DNA of 64,000 nt from Xanthostigma xanthostigma (GCA_963575645.1 OY754469.1:47636753-47700752), one strand, 5' to 3'. Positions 11,161 through 23,084 are shown, counted from the stretch's first letter. Notes: generated by a model from the sequence alone, not told the origin. Made by a program: numbers and translations.

Positions 11161-11783
11161 CAGTAAACCCTCGTTAACACGAACACGGTTAACACGAATT
11201 TCGGTTTAACGCGAACAAAAATTTGCTCTCGACAATGGTCACATAAGCTTTAATGTAATTATATTCGGTTAACACGAACCCTCGTTAATACGAACTTCGA
11301 ACAACTTTTTCGTCCCTTCACGGTTAATTATCGGATAATACGAACTACAAAAAATCTCAAATCATATATTTTGATCATCATTTTGGTCAATGAATATACA
11401 ATACAACTAAAAGAAAAGATTCGCTTAAGGGATTACAAAAGTAATTAACTCACATTCTAAAAATAGACAAAGGACTGAGAGATTAAAAATTCACTCGAAA
11501 TCCTATAAATAGAAACATACCTCAAAATGTTTCCCCTCTTATTTATTGAAATGTATTTTGTAAACAAATAAAAACAAACTTTCAAACTCAGATAATATTT
11601 AAGAACAATTAATGTTATTAGATAATTTATAATAAATAATTATTCAATGTTTACTTAAAATAAATCATGATTTGACACTTAAAAAATGACTGTATTTTAT
11701 GCCATACTCGGTTTACACGAACTCCCACATAACACGAACTTTTTGCCTGATTTTTACGAGTTCGTGTTAACGAGGTTTTACTG
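11161..11783. mobile_element. pogo/Tigger-like MITE 2
   Basis: Termini CAGTAAACCCTCGTTAACAC and the matching GTTAACGAGGTTTTACTG, flanked by TA. Repeated subterminal CGGTTAACACGAA-type motifs occur at both ends. It lies only 38 bp from MITE 1 but has a different terminal sequence, so it is a second family. Confidence 0.8.
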
Positions 11784-12481
11784 TAGTAAGATGTCAACGC
11801 ATCTTTTAGTGGAAGACGCTTGTCGCTCGTCGCCTGCAGCACCGTCGAAGTGTCGAGTGACAAGCTCCTTTTTATGTTACTACATAATCACAATGTTAAA
11901 ACTTCAGCAGCCCCCAAGGTATGCTTTAAACTTTCTATACACTTATTCTTAGAAAACCGGGATACAAGTAAATTTTACATAATTTTTATCATCATAAAAA
12001 AAGTTTAATCTTGGATGAAAGAATTCAATTTCAGATCAATTAAATTCCGTTTTAAACATGCATTAATTTTAGTTGAATATAATTAAGTATTAAATGTTTT
12101 GAAGATAACGTCTTCAGTGGTAAAGGATCCAAAAAAGAAACGCATTAAACCACGCCCACATATGATATGAGAAGTTAATGATTAGCTAAAATATCAGAGG
12201 CTAAATGAATAATATGTGATTGATTAAAAAAAAAATTAAATAAAGACTGATTATGATAATGTTTACTTTTCCCACGAAAACAGAAAATTTCGGTATCCCG
12301 GGATTAGACTATATGGTTTCTAATTGGGCTGAAATGAAAAAAAAACTTGAGTAATTACTTAAAAAATGTTTTTAATATCGTTGCACAACACAAAGCACAA
12401 TATAGTAAGAAAAGAAAATAGACAAAACCAAAAAAAAAAACTTTACTTTTGCAAGAAATAAAAAAGACAACACAAAAAAAA

Positions 12482-12742
12482 CTATTTAGAATTTCGAAAA
12501 TACAATCGCAGAAATATCAAAGCATCCGATGTTTGACTTACAAGCCTGCTTCGTAGTTTATTGTCAACATAAGCAGCAGCAGCTGAAAACGCTCGCTCAG
12601 GTTCTACCCTGGTTGGACGAATAGATAATAGAACTTATATGCTGTTTCTTAGTGATATCCACGAACTCCTCCATTTTCGAACAGGCTTATTTCACGTCTA
12701 ATACTATTTGCTAACCCCGATTCATTTTGTACGTACTTCAGG
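12482..12742 (-). pseudogene. hAT transposase C-terminal fragment
   Basis: Minus-strand reading gives ILKYVQNESGLANSIRREI, then SLFENGG and, after a frameshift or stop near 12645, RVEPERAFSAAAYVDNKLRS ending SDALIFLRLYF and a TAG stop. The PERAFSAA...NKLRSRL block is the signature of the hAT C-terminal dimerisation domain, which mediates transposase oligomerisation. The catalytic core upstream is gone. A hAT-style end (GGTCGGACACTA) at about 13004 may be its terminus, and ATCCCGGGATT repeats flank it at 12296 and 12915. Dead remnant. Confidence 0.75.
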
Positions 12743-13004
12743 ATCTGGAGATTTCATATTCTTACCGCGTATTTAAGGATTGTTTTTGTCGTTATGTAAT
12801 AAATAATATTAATATAATCTAGGCAAAGTAATTGTAAAGGCGCAACAAATTACGGAATGCAAACTAGATCTGTTTGTGGCAATCCCGAAAATCCCGAGAT
12901 TAGCCAAGTACGATCCCGGGATTGTATTCTATAGCCGAAACTGAGACTGAAACCGAAATTCGGTTTCGGTTTCGGCGGCAAAAACTAGATTCGGTCGGAC
13001 ACTA

Positions 13005-13483
13005 CTTTATTCCGAAAAGAGCTATAATACTACCGCCATACAGACATGAAGAGGCGGTTATTTACAGGGGATCGTGCAAAATATTTATTCTCGCGCTACA
13101 AATGAAGCGCTATCACCACGCCGCCGGTTCAATAAAGCAGGTCCCTTTTGAACAATTATGTAAATATAGCAGAAGAGTCGCAAGGGTCGGAACATAAACG
13201 CATTTAGTTAATGTGCAATTACGAATCACATGCTAAAATTGCATATAGTGAACTTGATATCCAGTGCAGGGAGAGACAATACGGTGAAGGCTGTGTCAGG
13301 CAACCGGCACCGAGGTACGGCTTCCCACGCCCTGCACGACGTAGTATCACATTACCGCCGGAGTGCAAGTGCAGAAGCCCTATATGCAACATTATTCGAA
13401 GTCAGCAGTGCCGGATTTAACTAGACGGCAATATATATCCACTGCTTGAAGTGGGGTTTCGCATGAGACGAGATTTTTGGAAA
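13005..13483. other. GC-richer unassigned stretch
   Basis: Composition rises at 13260-13420, but all frames on both strands are short and I see no splice-bounded exon. Probably part of a TE; no call. Confidence 0.4.
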
Positions 13484-13612
13484 CAATAATAATGCGTTTA
13501 ACGTCCGTTTCTCGACTTAATATATCATAACAGACGCCATTCGCACCATTACTATTTTCCATCTATCACACTTCCCGTTATTTTCTACATTTTTAAACGT
13601 CCACTTAATTGA
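13484..13612 (-). mobile_element. SINE 3' fragment
   Basis: Matches the 3' half and (AAT)n tail of the SINE at 6078-6490. It is cut off at about 13613 by unrelated sequence. Confidence 0.75.
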
Positions 13613-14089
13613 TAGTGTTACACGCCACTGCTTTCTGTTGACTCTAGAAGACAACAACAATGAACGCAGGTATTAGGGTTTTGTGGGGGCATGCAAGTGT
13701 AGGAAGGTTCTCGGCCCAGCTAGATGCTTCTGGAACATTCGACCAGGCGGAAGTCGCACCAGGAAGTCAGACAGTCAGATTTCGTGTGTGAGTGAGCTCA
13801 TAGTCAAACTAGTGCAGAGTGCGGTATAATAGACCATTGATTTCGATTATATAAATCTGGTTTAACATAAATAATCTCTTGTATATAGTTAATAAATAAG
13901 TGTGCTAATTAAATTTTTCTGTGTAACGGTGTTGTAAATATTTTGTGTACATAGATAGTGACTTGTATTCTTAATTACTTAGTCTCTTATTTTATTAGTT
14001 AGAATTTGTTGTTTTGTTTCTGTTACGTTAGAGAAGTACTTTTCGTTTGTGTGTGTAACTGTTTTATTAAACGTTTGTTATTCTAAAAA
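13613..14089 (+). other. Possible solo LTR fragment
   Basis: Starts TGTTACACGCC directly at the SINE break, and contains GC-rich 5' sequence, a later AATAAATAAG poly(A)-like signal and T-rich ends, like an insect gypsy LTR. I cannot find a matching CA terminus or a clean target duplication, so the call is tentative. Confidence 0.3.
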
Positions 14090-14416
14090 AAATAGATTCC
14101 ACCACTGGCTGGGACTTTTTCCTGCTGCCTCTCGCCGAGAAATGGTAATTCCTGTACCGGCCATCTTGTTGAGGTTTTCCATTGTTTCCCTCAATAATTA
14201 CTCAAGGCTATGTCCTATTACCTGCCAGACTCCTATGCATAAAATTTGCCTACCTTATCCTAATGTACTGAAATTCCTTCATTCGCTCATTGCTATTAAT
14301 TAGTTGAAGTTAATAAAAATGTAGAAAATAACGGGAAGTGTGATAGATGGAAAATAGTAATGGCGTCTGTTATAACATAAAGTTGAGAAACGGACGTTAA
14401 ACGCATTATTATTATT
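14090..14416 (+). mobile_element. SINE, 5'-truncated
   Basis: Same family as 6078-6490 in opposite orientation, beginning just after the tRNA-like head (GCTGGGACTTTTTCCTG) and ending in (ATT)n. Faces the fragment at 13484-13612 across LTR-like sequence. Confidence 0.8.
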
Positions 14417-14773
14417 ACCTTGTTTCCAATACGTGTCATTATTTAGTAAAATTTTCATTGAAAATTCAGTAAACAAGCTACGGTACAGTACTGTATATGT
14501 CGATATATTGCTTTTAAAAGTATTGCATTATCTCTTTGAAAAGCAAGTAATACAATTCGTGATGACAGGTTTATTTAAAAAACGCCATGATGCATTGCGA
14601 TCAAACGGTAGGTACTTGTTAATACCTAGCCCGATAGTGTTACATTCATTGGTTATGTAATCCGTACCTACATACTTGACGCGCCCCTTGCTTGTGTAAA
14701 AAGATTATTGAAAGTACCTACTCATCTTTGTCGCATAAAGAGAATGTAAAATTTATAGAGAAATAAAATATTT

Positions 14774-14985
14774 TTAACAAAAAAATTGAACCGACTTCAA
14801 AATATGCACTAAAAAGTAATAAAATAATTATAATTATTGTTATTTTTGGAGTCGGTGTTATTATTGCTAGGTATATTGTAGTGTTTCCTTGGCTGACACC
14901 GACTCCAAAAATAACAATATTTGTAATTATTTTATTACTTTTTAGTGCATATTTTGAAGTCGGTTCAATTTTTTTGTTAAAAAAT
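14774..14985. mobile_element. Snap-back MITE ending TTAACAAAAAAATTGAACC
   Basis: Arms of about 85 bp with few mismatches surround a 35-bp loop. Terminal TTAACAAAAAAATT is shared with the larger element at 60051-60540, which has a different interior. Non-coding. Confidence 0.75.
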
Positions 14986-15366
14986 TTTTATTTTTTTCTT
15001 TTTAGTGTTAGATATTTATTCAATAAATTATGCAGTTATTTTATGAAGTATTGCAATGGGTAAAATTTGAGAGTTTCCCTCGATTTCTCCGGATTCCACC
15101 ATCAGACTCTGACTTGGTTCCGATGGGACCACCTCGGAAGTGCACTCTTTCGAATAAAAAAAGAATTTTGAAAATCGGTCCATAACTGACGGAGAAATCG
15201 GTGAATATACATAAAAAAAAATATATACAGTCGAACATAGAACCGTCTCCTTTTTTCGGTTAATGAATCGATAACGACAACACCAATTTTCGTTCTCAAA
15301 AACGGTTAGTTTTAAGGCTGGTTCACAACTAAAAAGCAACCTTTAATAAGAATTGAAAAATCTTAC

Positions 15367-15523
15367 CCGTATTCCAGGAAGCACCAATTGTTGAATGGAC
15401 AGCGACGATGAACTCTGTGCCGTGTCCAATTCCAAGTCGGAACCCGACTGGGGTTCCCCCGTGAACACGCTGTCGTGCGATACGCTCAGCCCGGTATTTG
15501 CGTTGCAGAGAGCGCCGCTACCC
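15367..15523 (-). CDS. Host gene, coding exon 3 (CRACD/KIAA1211-like)
   Basis: The exon lies between an acceptor (...ATTTACAG) and a donor (CGG|GTAAGA) on the minus strand. Its single G at the 5' end completes an ATG codon with the AT left by exon 2, so phase is preserved across both junctions. It encodes 52 residues that begin GSGALCNANTG and contain SVSHDSVFTGEPQSGSD, then a serine-rich stretch. A SHDS[IV]F motif placed after a basic region and a Ser-rich segment is characteristic of the CRACD/KIAA1211 (DUF4592-type) actin-regulator family; that assignment is from memory of the motif, not a search. The exon ends at a codon boundary. The remaining exons must lie left of the window. Confidence 0.8.
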
Positions 15524-15632
15524 CTGTAAATTATTAACAATAATTTGTTAATTCTACTTACTTTAAGTAGGCTTGGTAAAACCGAGAAATGACAATAATT
15601 TTCGATTAATCATTCTAAATTTTTAGACTAAT

Positions 15633-15830
15633 CATTATAAAAAGGTAAAGTTTTGGGTATAGGAGGTAGGTAATCTCCGAAACTCATCCTCATAATTTTT
15701 TTCACCAATATTTAGAACGGACATTGAGGATGGACATAGGCTATAGGTATATTATCGCGTTAAAATAAAAGCGCTTTTCGTGGAGACCAAACTCTCTCCA
15801 TGGTAACGAATTCGGCTCATAGTTCTTTTC
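15633..15830 (+). mobile_element. Helitron-like family C, fragment
   Basis: Carries the family C landmarks: GTAGGTAATCTCCGAAACT, TTCACCAATATTTAGAA, GGACATAGGCTATA, and TAAAATAAAAGCGCTTTTCG. Other copies at 31317, 40116, 46560, 51965 and 56768. Lies in the second intron of the host gene. Confidence 0.6.
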
Positions 15831-16200
15831 CAAAAGTTCATTAAAAAAATCATTATTAGCGATTTGCAACTAAAAACTAAAAGTCAAATTAAAAAAAAAA
15901 AACAGACAAAAGATGTTCATATTCACATACAAAAAAAAAAAAAAAAAATGGGGGTTCCCATTTAAAAAAAAAACAAAAGTCACTCCCTCCGGTGCTAAGA
16001 GGTGACGTGGTGGGGGGTGGTTATTGTGTCCAAACGATCTCCCTCTCGAAACCCAACAACTTTCGTTCGAACTTTTTTTTTATTCAACCCGTTGTTTTTT
16101 AAAGCAAAACGTCCGAAGCTTTCAAAAAAAACACCCGGTATATTATGATTTATTCCCCCACTCTCCAATGACTTTATTTCACTGCGGTAATGTGACTTAA

Positions 16201-16893
16201 GGAGGTTGATCCGTTACAGTCCCAATCAAAAGTAAGTCGAATTCTAAATGGGAACTTTTATAGTTTATAAGTCGATGATACCAATAAATTATTGTCATAA
16301 AGGCATAAATAAATATTTTTTTTTTAATATTAATTAATTATTTCAGTATTTTACTTAATGGATTAACTTTTGAATGTTTTGTACAAAGTTAGGTTAAAAA
16401 AAATAAATTTATGTAAATATCTGTATTTTACATATTTTTTGCAGTAAATAATTAAAAAAAGAAATTATAAGTAATAAAAATTAAAATTAAATCATTAAAA
16501 AGTTGAAAATTCAGTTAAAATTGTTAAATCTGTCAAGATAAGAGTCGATAATCGAAAAGTGCTAAGGTTTAATAATTTTTTTTATTGATTAAAAGTGTCC
16601 TAATTAAATTGGAAAATATATTAAAATATGCGTAAGTCGTCGATGCTTTACATAGTTGGTTTTCGGAACTGCTGACATTATTTGGTTATTTGCAAAAAAA
16701 TAAAATGAACAGTTTGCATGCTAGCTTGACATATTTTCCATAAGACTACATGTAAAAGTTTTTTTTAATTTTTAACTTTATAAATCTCCTAATGATTTTG
16801 GATTTTTTACAGAAAATTTTGTCATATAAAAATCTATTAAAAAAACTTTATTTTAGATTTTTTTCATTATCTTCGCAAAACGACTCAACCTCC
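16201..16893 (+). mobile_element. TTAA-flanked MITE, copy 2 (best preserved)
   Basis: Perfect TTAA duplications (16197-16200, 16894-16897) flank GGAGGTTGA / TCAACCTCC termini. The ends are otherwise asymmetric: CGTTACAGTCCCAATC on the left, GATAATGAAAAAAATC-type on the right. The 693 bp are non-coding. This is the reference copy for the four in the window. Confidence 0.85.
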
Positions 16894-17439
16894 TTAATTT
16901 CGTTGACATTGTTTTTTCAATGAACTAACCACCGAGTGTTGAATAATTGTGCAGCTTGCATAATATGTAAATATTAAAATGTGGTGGGAGGACGGGATTA
17001 TATGGTGGAGGTGCGTACGATACGACACAAAATTCTAGCCAACTGGAGGGCGACGGGACCATCCCAACTTCAAAAAAATATGACATTTGACATATTACAA
17101 TAAAAAAAATAAAATTTCTGGGACATGGGTAATGACTAGTATTAAATATAGTTACTATTGGTTTTATCTATATAATATGTCATGAAAAAATTAACCAAGG
17201 CTTGTCAGCTACCCAACTAATTTCTTTTTGACAGCTCTACAGTACAAAAGACCACTGACTGTTTTCATTTTCAAAATATTTCCGAAACTATAAAGGTTAG
17301 AAATTTTTTTTGAGTTTGTTGTAAAAATTGATAGAATAATAAACCGTTATGAAAAGTATACCATTATTATATACAACCACTACATATGCATGAAAAGCAG
17401 TTATTATATAGAGGGTGTGCAAAAAAAAAACTCAAAATC

Positions 17440-17594
17440 GAAATTTGTTTGTCGGACAAAAACTTTTGAACGGTAACTCCGATCATCATTAAATTTTGAC
17501 ACAAAATTCATCTCGGTAAACTAAGATGAATGTGCGTACTCATGTTCCCACATCCGTTCTTTTGCATCCGGGTGAAACCGGAACAGATCGCTAG
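17440..17594 (+). mobile_element. Helitron-like family A, 3' fragment
   Basis: Matches the last 150 bp of family A and ends CGCTAG + T. 5'-truncated. It stops only 34 bp from the donor of host exon 2. Confidence 0.65.
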
Positions 17595-17628
17595 TAAAAA
17601 TCAATGACGATGAATGCAAAAAACTTAC

Positions 17629-17848
17629 ATTCTTCGCGTTGGTTCATCAGCCGCCAATAGTTCACTCGTTGACCGACTGCGATGGGTGTCCATATTTGGT
17701 GTTCCACAGCTCGACTCTAATGGCGCTTGTCGTAGCATGTCACCGCCACCCGGAACATTCTCGTCGCCTCCGGAATGACGGACTTTCCGACGAAACATCT
17801 TTCGCAAACCGCGAAATGGATGAAACCGCCGTTTCTTTGACGGTTCTG
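17629..17848 (-). CDS. Host gene, coding exon 2 (basic region, CRACD/KIAA1211-like)
   Basis: The minus-strand acceptor is TTTGTTTCAG and the donor is AAT|GTAAGT. The exon takes up the single G left by exon 1 (G+CA, Ala) and leaves AT for exon 3. It encodes EPSKKRRFHPFRGLRKMFRR then KVRHSGG, a strongly basic block that could bind membranes or actin regulators, followed by a Gly-rich linker and RSRSTSELLAADEPTRR. Codon usage is GC-richer than the flanks. The acceptor reads CAGCAG, so a tandem NAGNAG choice would remove only the Ala. The basic block before a STSELL/SHDSVF region supports the CRACD-like call. Confidence 0.85.
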
Positions 17849-17919
17849 CTGAAACAAAAATGAAATCATTAATTTCGCGAAACTGGTTCAATCCTAAAGG
17901 TGACAATTTTATTGTATAA

Positions 17920-18140
17920 CTAGGTGCTCCCCGCGGCTTCGCCCACTATTGAGATGAAACACGACAAAATGTTTGGTCAGTTCGCAGAGTTTGCGAAAAA
18001 GTTCCTTATTTTTTTAGTTTTATTTTTTTTAGCCTAAGTTACTCCTTATAACATTAGCTATCGGCTAGTGAAAGTCCCGTCAAAAACGGTCGTCGTTTCG
18101 GAGATTACCGGAACAAACAGACAGACAGATAAAAACTTTA
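17920..18140 (-). mobile_element. Helitron-like element, 3' end
   Basis: On the minus strand the sequence GGGCGAAGCCGCGGGGAGC is followed by CTAG and T, a Helitron-type GC hairpin terminus. A similar end is at 33646. The 5' end is not visible. Confidence 0.5.
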
Positions 18141-18346
18141 ATAATTGTTTTTTTGTTATATGCAATTAGAAAAAAGCTGTTTTTTTTATATTACAGACAT
18201 TTCAATTTTATTTATCTGTATAGATAAATATTTCATATTTGGCAACTATTTAGCACTATTCGATTGTATGTCAAATTCATATTTGTATGCTAAAAGGTAT
18301 TACTTTGCGATTATTTTATATTTTTAGTCTTTTTTTTTTGTTTTAA

Positions 18347-19059
18347 AGAGGTTGATGCGTTGCAGTCCCAATCAAAAGTAAGTCGAATTCTAAATGGGAA
18401 CTTTTCCATAATAAATAAATTTTTACAAAAGGTTATAAGTCGATACCAATAAATTATTGTCATAAAGGCATAAATAATTTTTTTTTTAATATTAATTAAT
18501 TATTTCAGTATTTTACTTAATGGACTAACTTTTGAATTTGTTGTACAAAGTTAGGTTAGAAAAAATAAATTTATGTAAATATCTGTATTTTACATATTTT
18601 TTGCAGTAAATAATTAAAAAAAGAAATTAGAAGTAATAAAATATAAAATTAAATCATTAAAAAGTTGAAAATTCAGTTAAAATTGTTAAAATTGTCAAGA
18701 ATAAAAGTCCATAATCGAAAAGTGCTAAGGTTTAATATTTTTTTTTATTGATTAAAAGTCTCCTAATTAAATTGGAAAAAATTTTTAAATATTTGTAAGA
18801 CATCAGTGCTTTACATAGTTAATTTTCGGAACTGCTGACATTATTTGGTTATTTGCAAAAAATTAAAATGTACAGTTTGCATGCTAGGTTGACATATTTT
18901 CCATAAGACTACATGTAAGTAAAGTTTTTTTTTAATTTTTAACTTTATAAATCTCCTAATGATTTTGGATTTTTACAGAAAATTTTGTCATAAGAAAATC
19001 TATTAAAAAAACTTTATTTCGAATTTTTTTTATTATCTTCGTAAAACGCCTCAACCTCC
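18347..19059 (+). mobile_element. TTAA-flanked MITE, copy 3
   Basis: Flanked by TTAA (18343-18346, 19060-19063); ends AGAGGTTGA / TCAACCTCC. Very similar to copy 2 throughout. Immediately after the right TTAA another GGAGGTTAA begins, so a second element end may abut it. Confidence 0.85.
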
Positions 19060-19413
19060 TTAAGGAGGTTAAATCTTTTTAAAGAACTTTTTGTATGTTC
19101 ATTTTTTTTTTGGTTAGAACGTTAAACAAAGTTCCAGTATCAAGCAAATCAACAATTTGAACCTTCATAATTTTTAAGTATTGCGCAAACAAGGTTATAA
19201 TTTAAGTGAAGAACATGTTCATTTTATTTTTATTGTAGAAGTCGTCAGGTTGTTAGTAACATTTAGGAAAAAAATAATCTTGACCTCGATCTAAAAACGC
19301 AAGAGTCAATGCAGATGCTGTGATATCCAAAGTGAGTAAAAAATAAGACACAGAAAAGGTTACTTTGGCATTGATATAATACAATATAATGATTCATTAA
19401 GTTAAATTTGGCG

Positions 19414-19891
19414 CAGTGCTGGATTAATCATTAGGCAGAGTAGGCCTATCGGCCCCGCATCGACTAGGGGCCCGTGCACGCACCAAGAAAAACAACTTTT
19501 CATTGATCGAAAATTTTATTTGAAAATTTGTATGAAATTTCCCAACAACAACATTATTTTCTTTCGTTGTTTATTGTAATTTATTGCATTTAACAAGATA
19601 AAATTTAAAATAACTACGTCACGTCTCATTTCTCGTTCCTGACCCATCAAAAAACCTGGATCATCAATTATCTATAACCTATTCATTAAGACAATTTCAA
19701 TAAAACTAACGAGTCAGGTAAGGCGATGCTGCAGCATCTAGTCAAAGTAATCATGTTACAAATATCACATAAGACATTGAAGTAACAGGATGCCTGGAGC
19801 CGATCATCTGGAAGTTACTCACATCCCTTCATCAACTTGAAAAGACCTGATTGCATTACCTAGGGGCCCGGGCAGGGTTAATCCGGCCCTT
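19414..19891. mobile_element. hAT-like MITE
   Basis: Inverted ends CAGTGCTGGATTAATC and GGTTAATCCGGCCCTT, with mirrored AGGGGCCC blocks inside. Flanking octamers ATTTGGCG and AGTAGGCG match at 6 of 8, as for a decayed hAT duplication. Non-coding. Confidence 0.7.
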
Positions 19892-21144
19892 AGTAGGCGT
19901 GAAGCGTTTTTTCTTTTCCAATATCCAAAACTAGTCGATTATAGACGTGCGTACATTTTGGAGGCAGCTGAGAATGACTCACCACATTTATATTTATTAT
20001 AGAAATAGACATACAAGATTTTGTGTTATTGCCGCAAATTAAATCAGCGAAAATACATTTTTTTATCAAATAAATATTAATTACTGGATAACATTTGCAC
20101 TTCCGGTTACATGTCTAGGGAGGTGTGAGCTATGAATTGCGTTTTCCTGGACTGATAGAGCATTTGGACTACTTACCAAGTGACGCTATCCATTGTCTGG
20201 GCTAGAGTGAGATAACAAAGAAACCGACCCAAGATGGTTGATTGCCACAAAATGTTTTCATTTCAAAAAAGCCACAACTCATTACATTTACGAAATTGTG
20301 TTTTGTATAGTTTCGGTAAATTATTATTAGAGAATATGAAAATGATTGTCATAATATATATTTATTTTTGAACTTATTATTCTTTCTTATAGTTACGAAA
20401 ACTTTTATATATTCTAAATGAATCGTATGTACCAAAATGGTGGACTTTAACTTGACTGATACCAGAGAAGAGATACTATATAGAAGTTCAATCCTGTGTT
20501 ATATTTGACGATCACCCCAAAGCGCAATTTCCACCCCAATTGTCTAGATGGCGATGCGACGCACTCAAGCTTCACACCTTAATCATTGTATTTTTCATAA
20601 TTTTTTTTCAACTCAAAAAAATCGACAGAAATGGATGAATTTCTTATATTTATTTTCTACTGTGTTTCGATTAACGCTACATCTGAAGATGAGAGACCTC
20701 TGTACACCGACACTAAACGTCGATCGTTCTGTCATCTAACAGAAACAAGACAAACTAAAATTTCCGGCCACACTGTTCCATTAGAAATAAACTTCTATAC
20801 AGTATCTCCTCTGCCGATACCTACTCAGTTTTTACAGTAATTGCACACCCCTAGCCTACCCAGTTATAATTTCAGTTTAAAAAGATAAATATTAACATAA
20901 TCTTAATGACTATGAATTCACAAGCATTCGTGATTATCAAAGAATAACAAATGACAGCAACAATTAGAGCGTATAAAATTTTTGTAATTTTATATGTGAA
21001 AAAATATATCTACGTGTTCATATTTATGAATCGTTTTATACGTAGCATTTTTCATAATTATTTAGTTTCTGATTTACATTATAAAAAATGGAACTAGCGC
21101 AGCATATTGCAAACAACGGTAATAGTGGGCGTTACAAAGTACTT
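19892..21144. other. No gene recognised
   Basis: About 1.25 kb of AT-rich intronic sequence. The overlapping ORFs at 20548-20840 show no family features and no splice-like boundaries. Confidence 0.5.
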
Positions 21145-21883
21145 ATATATACTAATACATAAAGCTGAAGAGTTTGTTTGTTTGGTTGAACGCGCTAAAC
21201 TCAGAAACTACTGGTTCGAATTGAAAAAAAATTTTTTTTGTTGGATAGCCCATTTATCGAGGAAGGCTATAGGCTATATAATATCACGCTACGACAAATT
21301 GGAGCGGGACATCAATAAAAAAATGTTGAAATGATGTATCTCAGAATTAGTCCGTCCGACAAATATTATCAGGTGAAATGCCTTAACTAAATATTGCAAT
21401 ATTAGCGCCCCACATTTACAAGACCGGATAGCTCAGTCGGTAGAGCGTAAGACTTTTAATGCCAAGGTCTTGGGTTCAAGCCCCACGTTAGAGAATATAT
21501 TTTTATTTTTTTTATTTTCTAAATTGCTTTCTTCTAAAGCTTACATTTCAATTTTTTAAAATTTTATTACGACTAATTAAAATTAAATAAATCTAATTAA
21601 TAGCTCATTTGAAAACTTTTACAACTATAGGTACTTACCTATATAAAAATAATTTTCCTACAGTGTTTTCAATTAAATACTTATTAAATCAAAAGAAATT
21701 TATTACTTATAAAAAGTATAAATACTGCTTTTTAACGACAAAAACTTTTGAACGGCAACTCCGATCATTATGAAGTTTGAACACAACATTCATCTCAGTA
21801 AACTAAGATGAATGTGCGTACTCATGTCCCTTCCTTCCCCATTCGTTCTTTTGCACCCGGGTGAACCCGGGCGGGAACGCTAA
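21145..21883 (+). mobile_element. Helitron-like family A, long form with tRNA-like module (complete)
   Basis: The 5' half (ACTAATACATAAAGCTGAAG) is followed by an insert of about 370 bp holding the tRNA-like domain, then the 3' half ending ACCCGGGCGGGAACGCTAA. Short-form copies (48824, 28130) lack the insert and join at GTCCGTCCGAC/AAAAACTTTTG. Two copies share this composite layout. Confidence 0.7.
21422..21493 (+). tRNA. tRNA-Lys-like domain in Helitron-like element
   Basis: D arm TAGCTCAGTCGGTAGAGC, anticodon loop CTTTTAA (triplet TTT, Lys) and TPsiC arm TGGGTTCAAGCCCCA are clear. The acceptor stem is degraded. The embedding in a repeat and the decay argue against a working tRNA gene. Confidence 0.55.
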
Positions 21884-22705
21884 TATTATATAGACGCGCT
21901 GTGGTATTATGAGCGCCTGCGAGTCTAACAGACACACGAGTCAAAATTTCATTGCGCTCTGAAGGATCTGTAGTCTGATTCTTTGTCTTTCATTTGGCGT
22001 TTACCAGAACCCTCTAGCTTTAAAAATAGCGTCGGGAGAGCGCGAACCGTTTTTAGGCGAGGGGAAAAGATTTGAGATGAAGGGTGCAGGGGGTATTTGC
22101 AGGGACGAATACTCTTAAAAGAAATAGTTTTAAACGTTAGATATATAGAATCTATATTATTCAAGATGTTTGACCGTCAACAGTGAGAGTCGTTCACTTA
22201 ATTAGCGACACGTCCAACGCCACAGACGAGCGATGACGTGTCCTTATTGGCTATCTGCCCGTGTAATAGGTGACCAGACAAACAAACGCATACCGACAAG
22301 CCAGCCTCTCTGCACATTATACGATGACTCAAAACACCGAACGCTGCACTTTACTGAAAGCTGCAGTTCAGAACGACACGATGTGGCCGTATTCGTTACG
22401 CCATCGACATAGACAATAAATAGACTACGCATTGTTCATATCATGTCCATTTAAACAATATCGTGACGTGAAAACGCTGCACACGAGGCTAGAAACGCTA
22501 CTATAGACTCCTTGTTAGATTTGCCTACTAGTTTTTTAGCGCTGGTTTTCTCGATTGCTGTTATGTGCTCGTTTCACAGTAGACGTCTTTTCAAGCTAGT
22601 TTTGTGAATAAATCTGGCGCGCAAGCAGTGACAGTTCAAATATAAACACATTCATAGACGCTCTCGGTGAATGTGTACCGCAGGCATAAAAAGTCTAGTA
22701 TGCCG
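21884..22705. other. No gene recognised
   Basis: Somewhat GC-richer intronic DNA at 21890-22660 with no ORF, TIR or repeat that I can name. Confidence 0.5.
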
Positions 22706-23084
22706 AACGGAAGCAGGGTTGCCAGATGACGGATTTTTTTTCTCGTACCAGTGTTGCTACATATCTCGTACTTTCAACAGTATAAATTTTAAGTATGAAT
22801 TTAAAGAAAGTATATCGAATAAAATTTATAATTTATGCTATTTACTGTACTATTTAACTTTGAGTAGTCATATTCTTTGCGCTTTTAGCTGTCAATTCAA
22901 ATGAAACAATTAGAACTGATAGTGATTAACATTAGTGTAATAAGGACAACAACAAATAAATACATTAAACGGGGATTCCCCACTCAAGTTGTCTAGTTTC
23001 ATATAGTGATGAGGTAGTGCATTTAGTGATGCGCCCAGTCGATCATTTTGGGGTGTGTGAAGTAGGTAACTATGCAAATTCTTA

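Noticed and set aside
13211-13420. Possible host exon in a GC-richer block
   Set aside because: Frames on the minus strand are closed and no splice pair in phase with the host gene was found.
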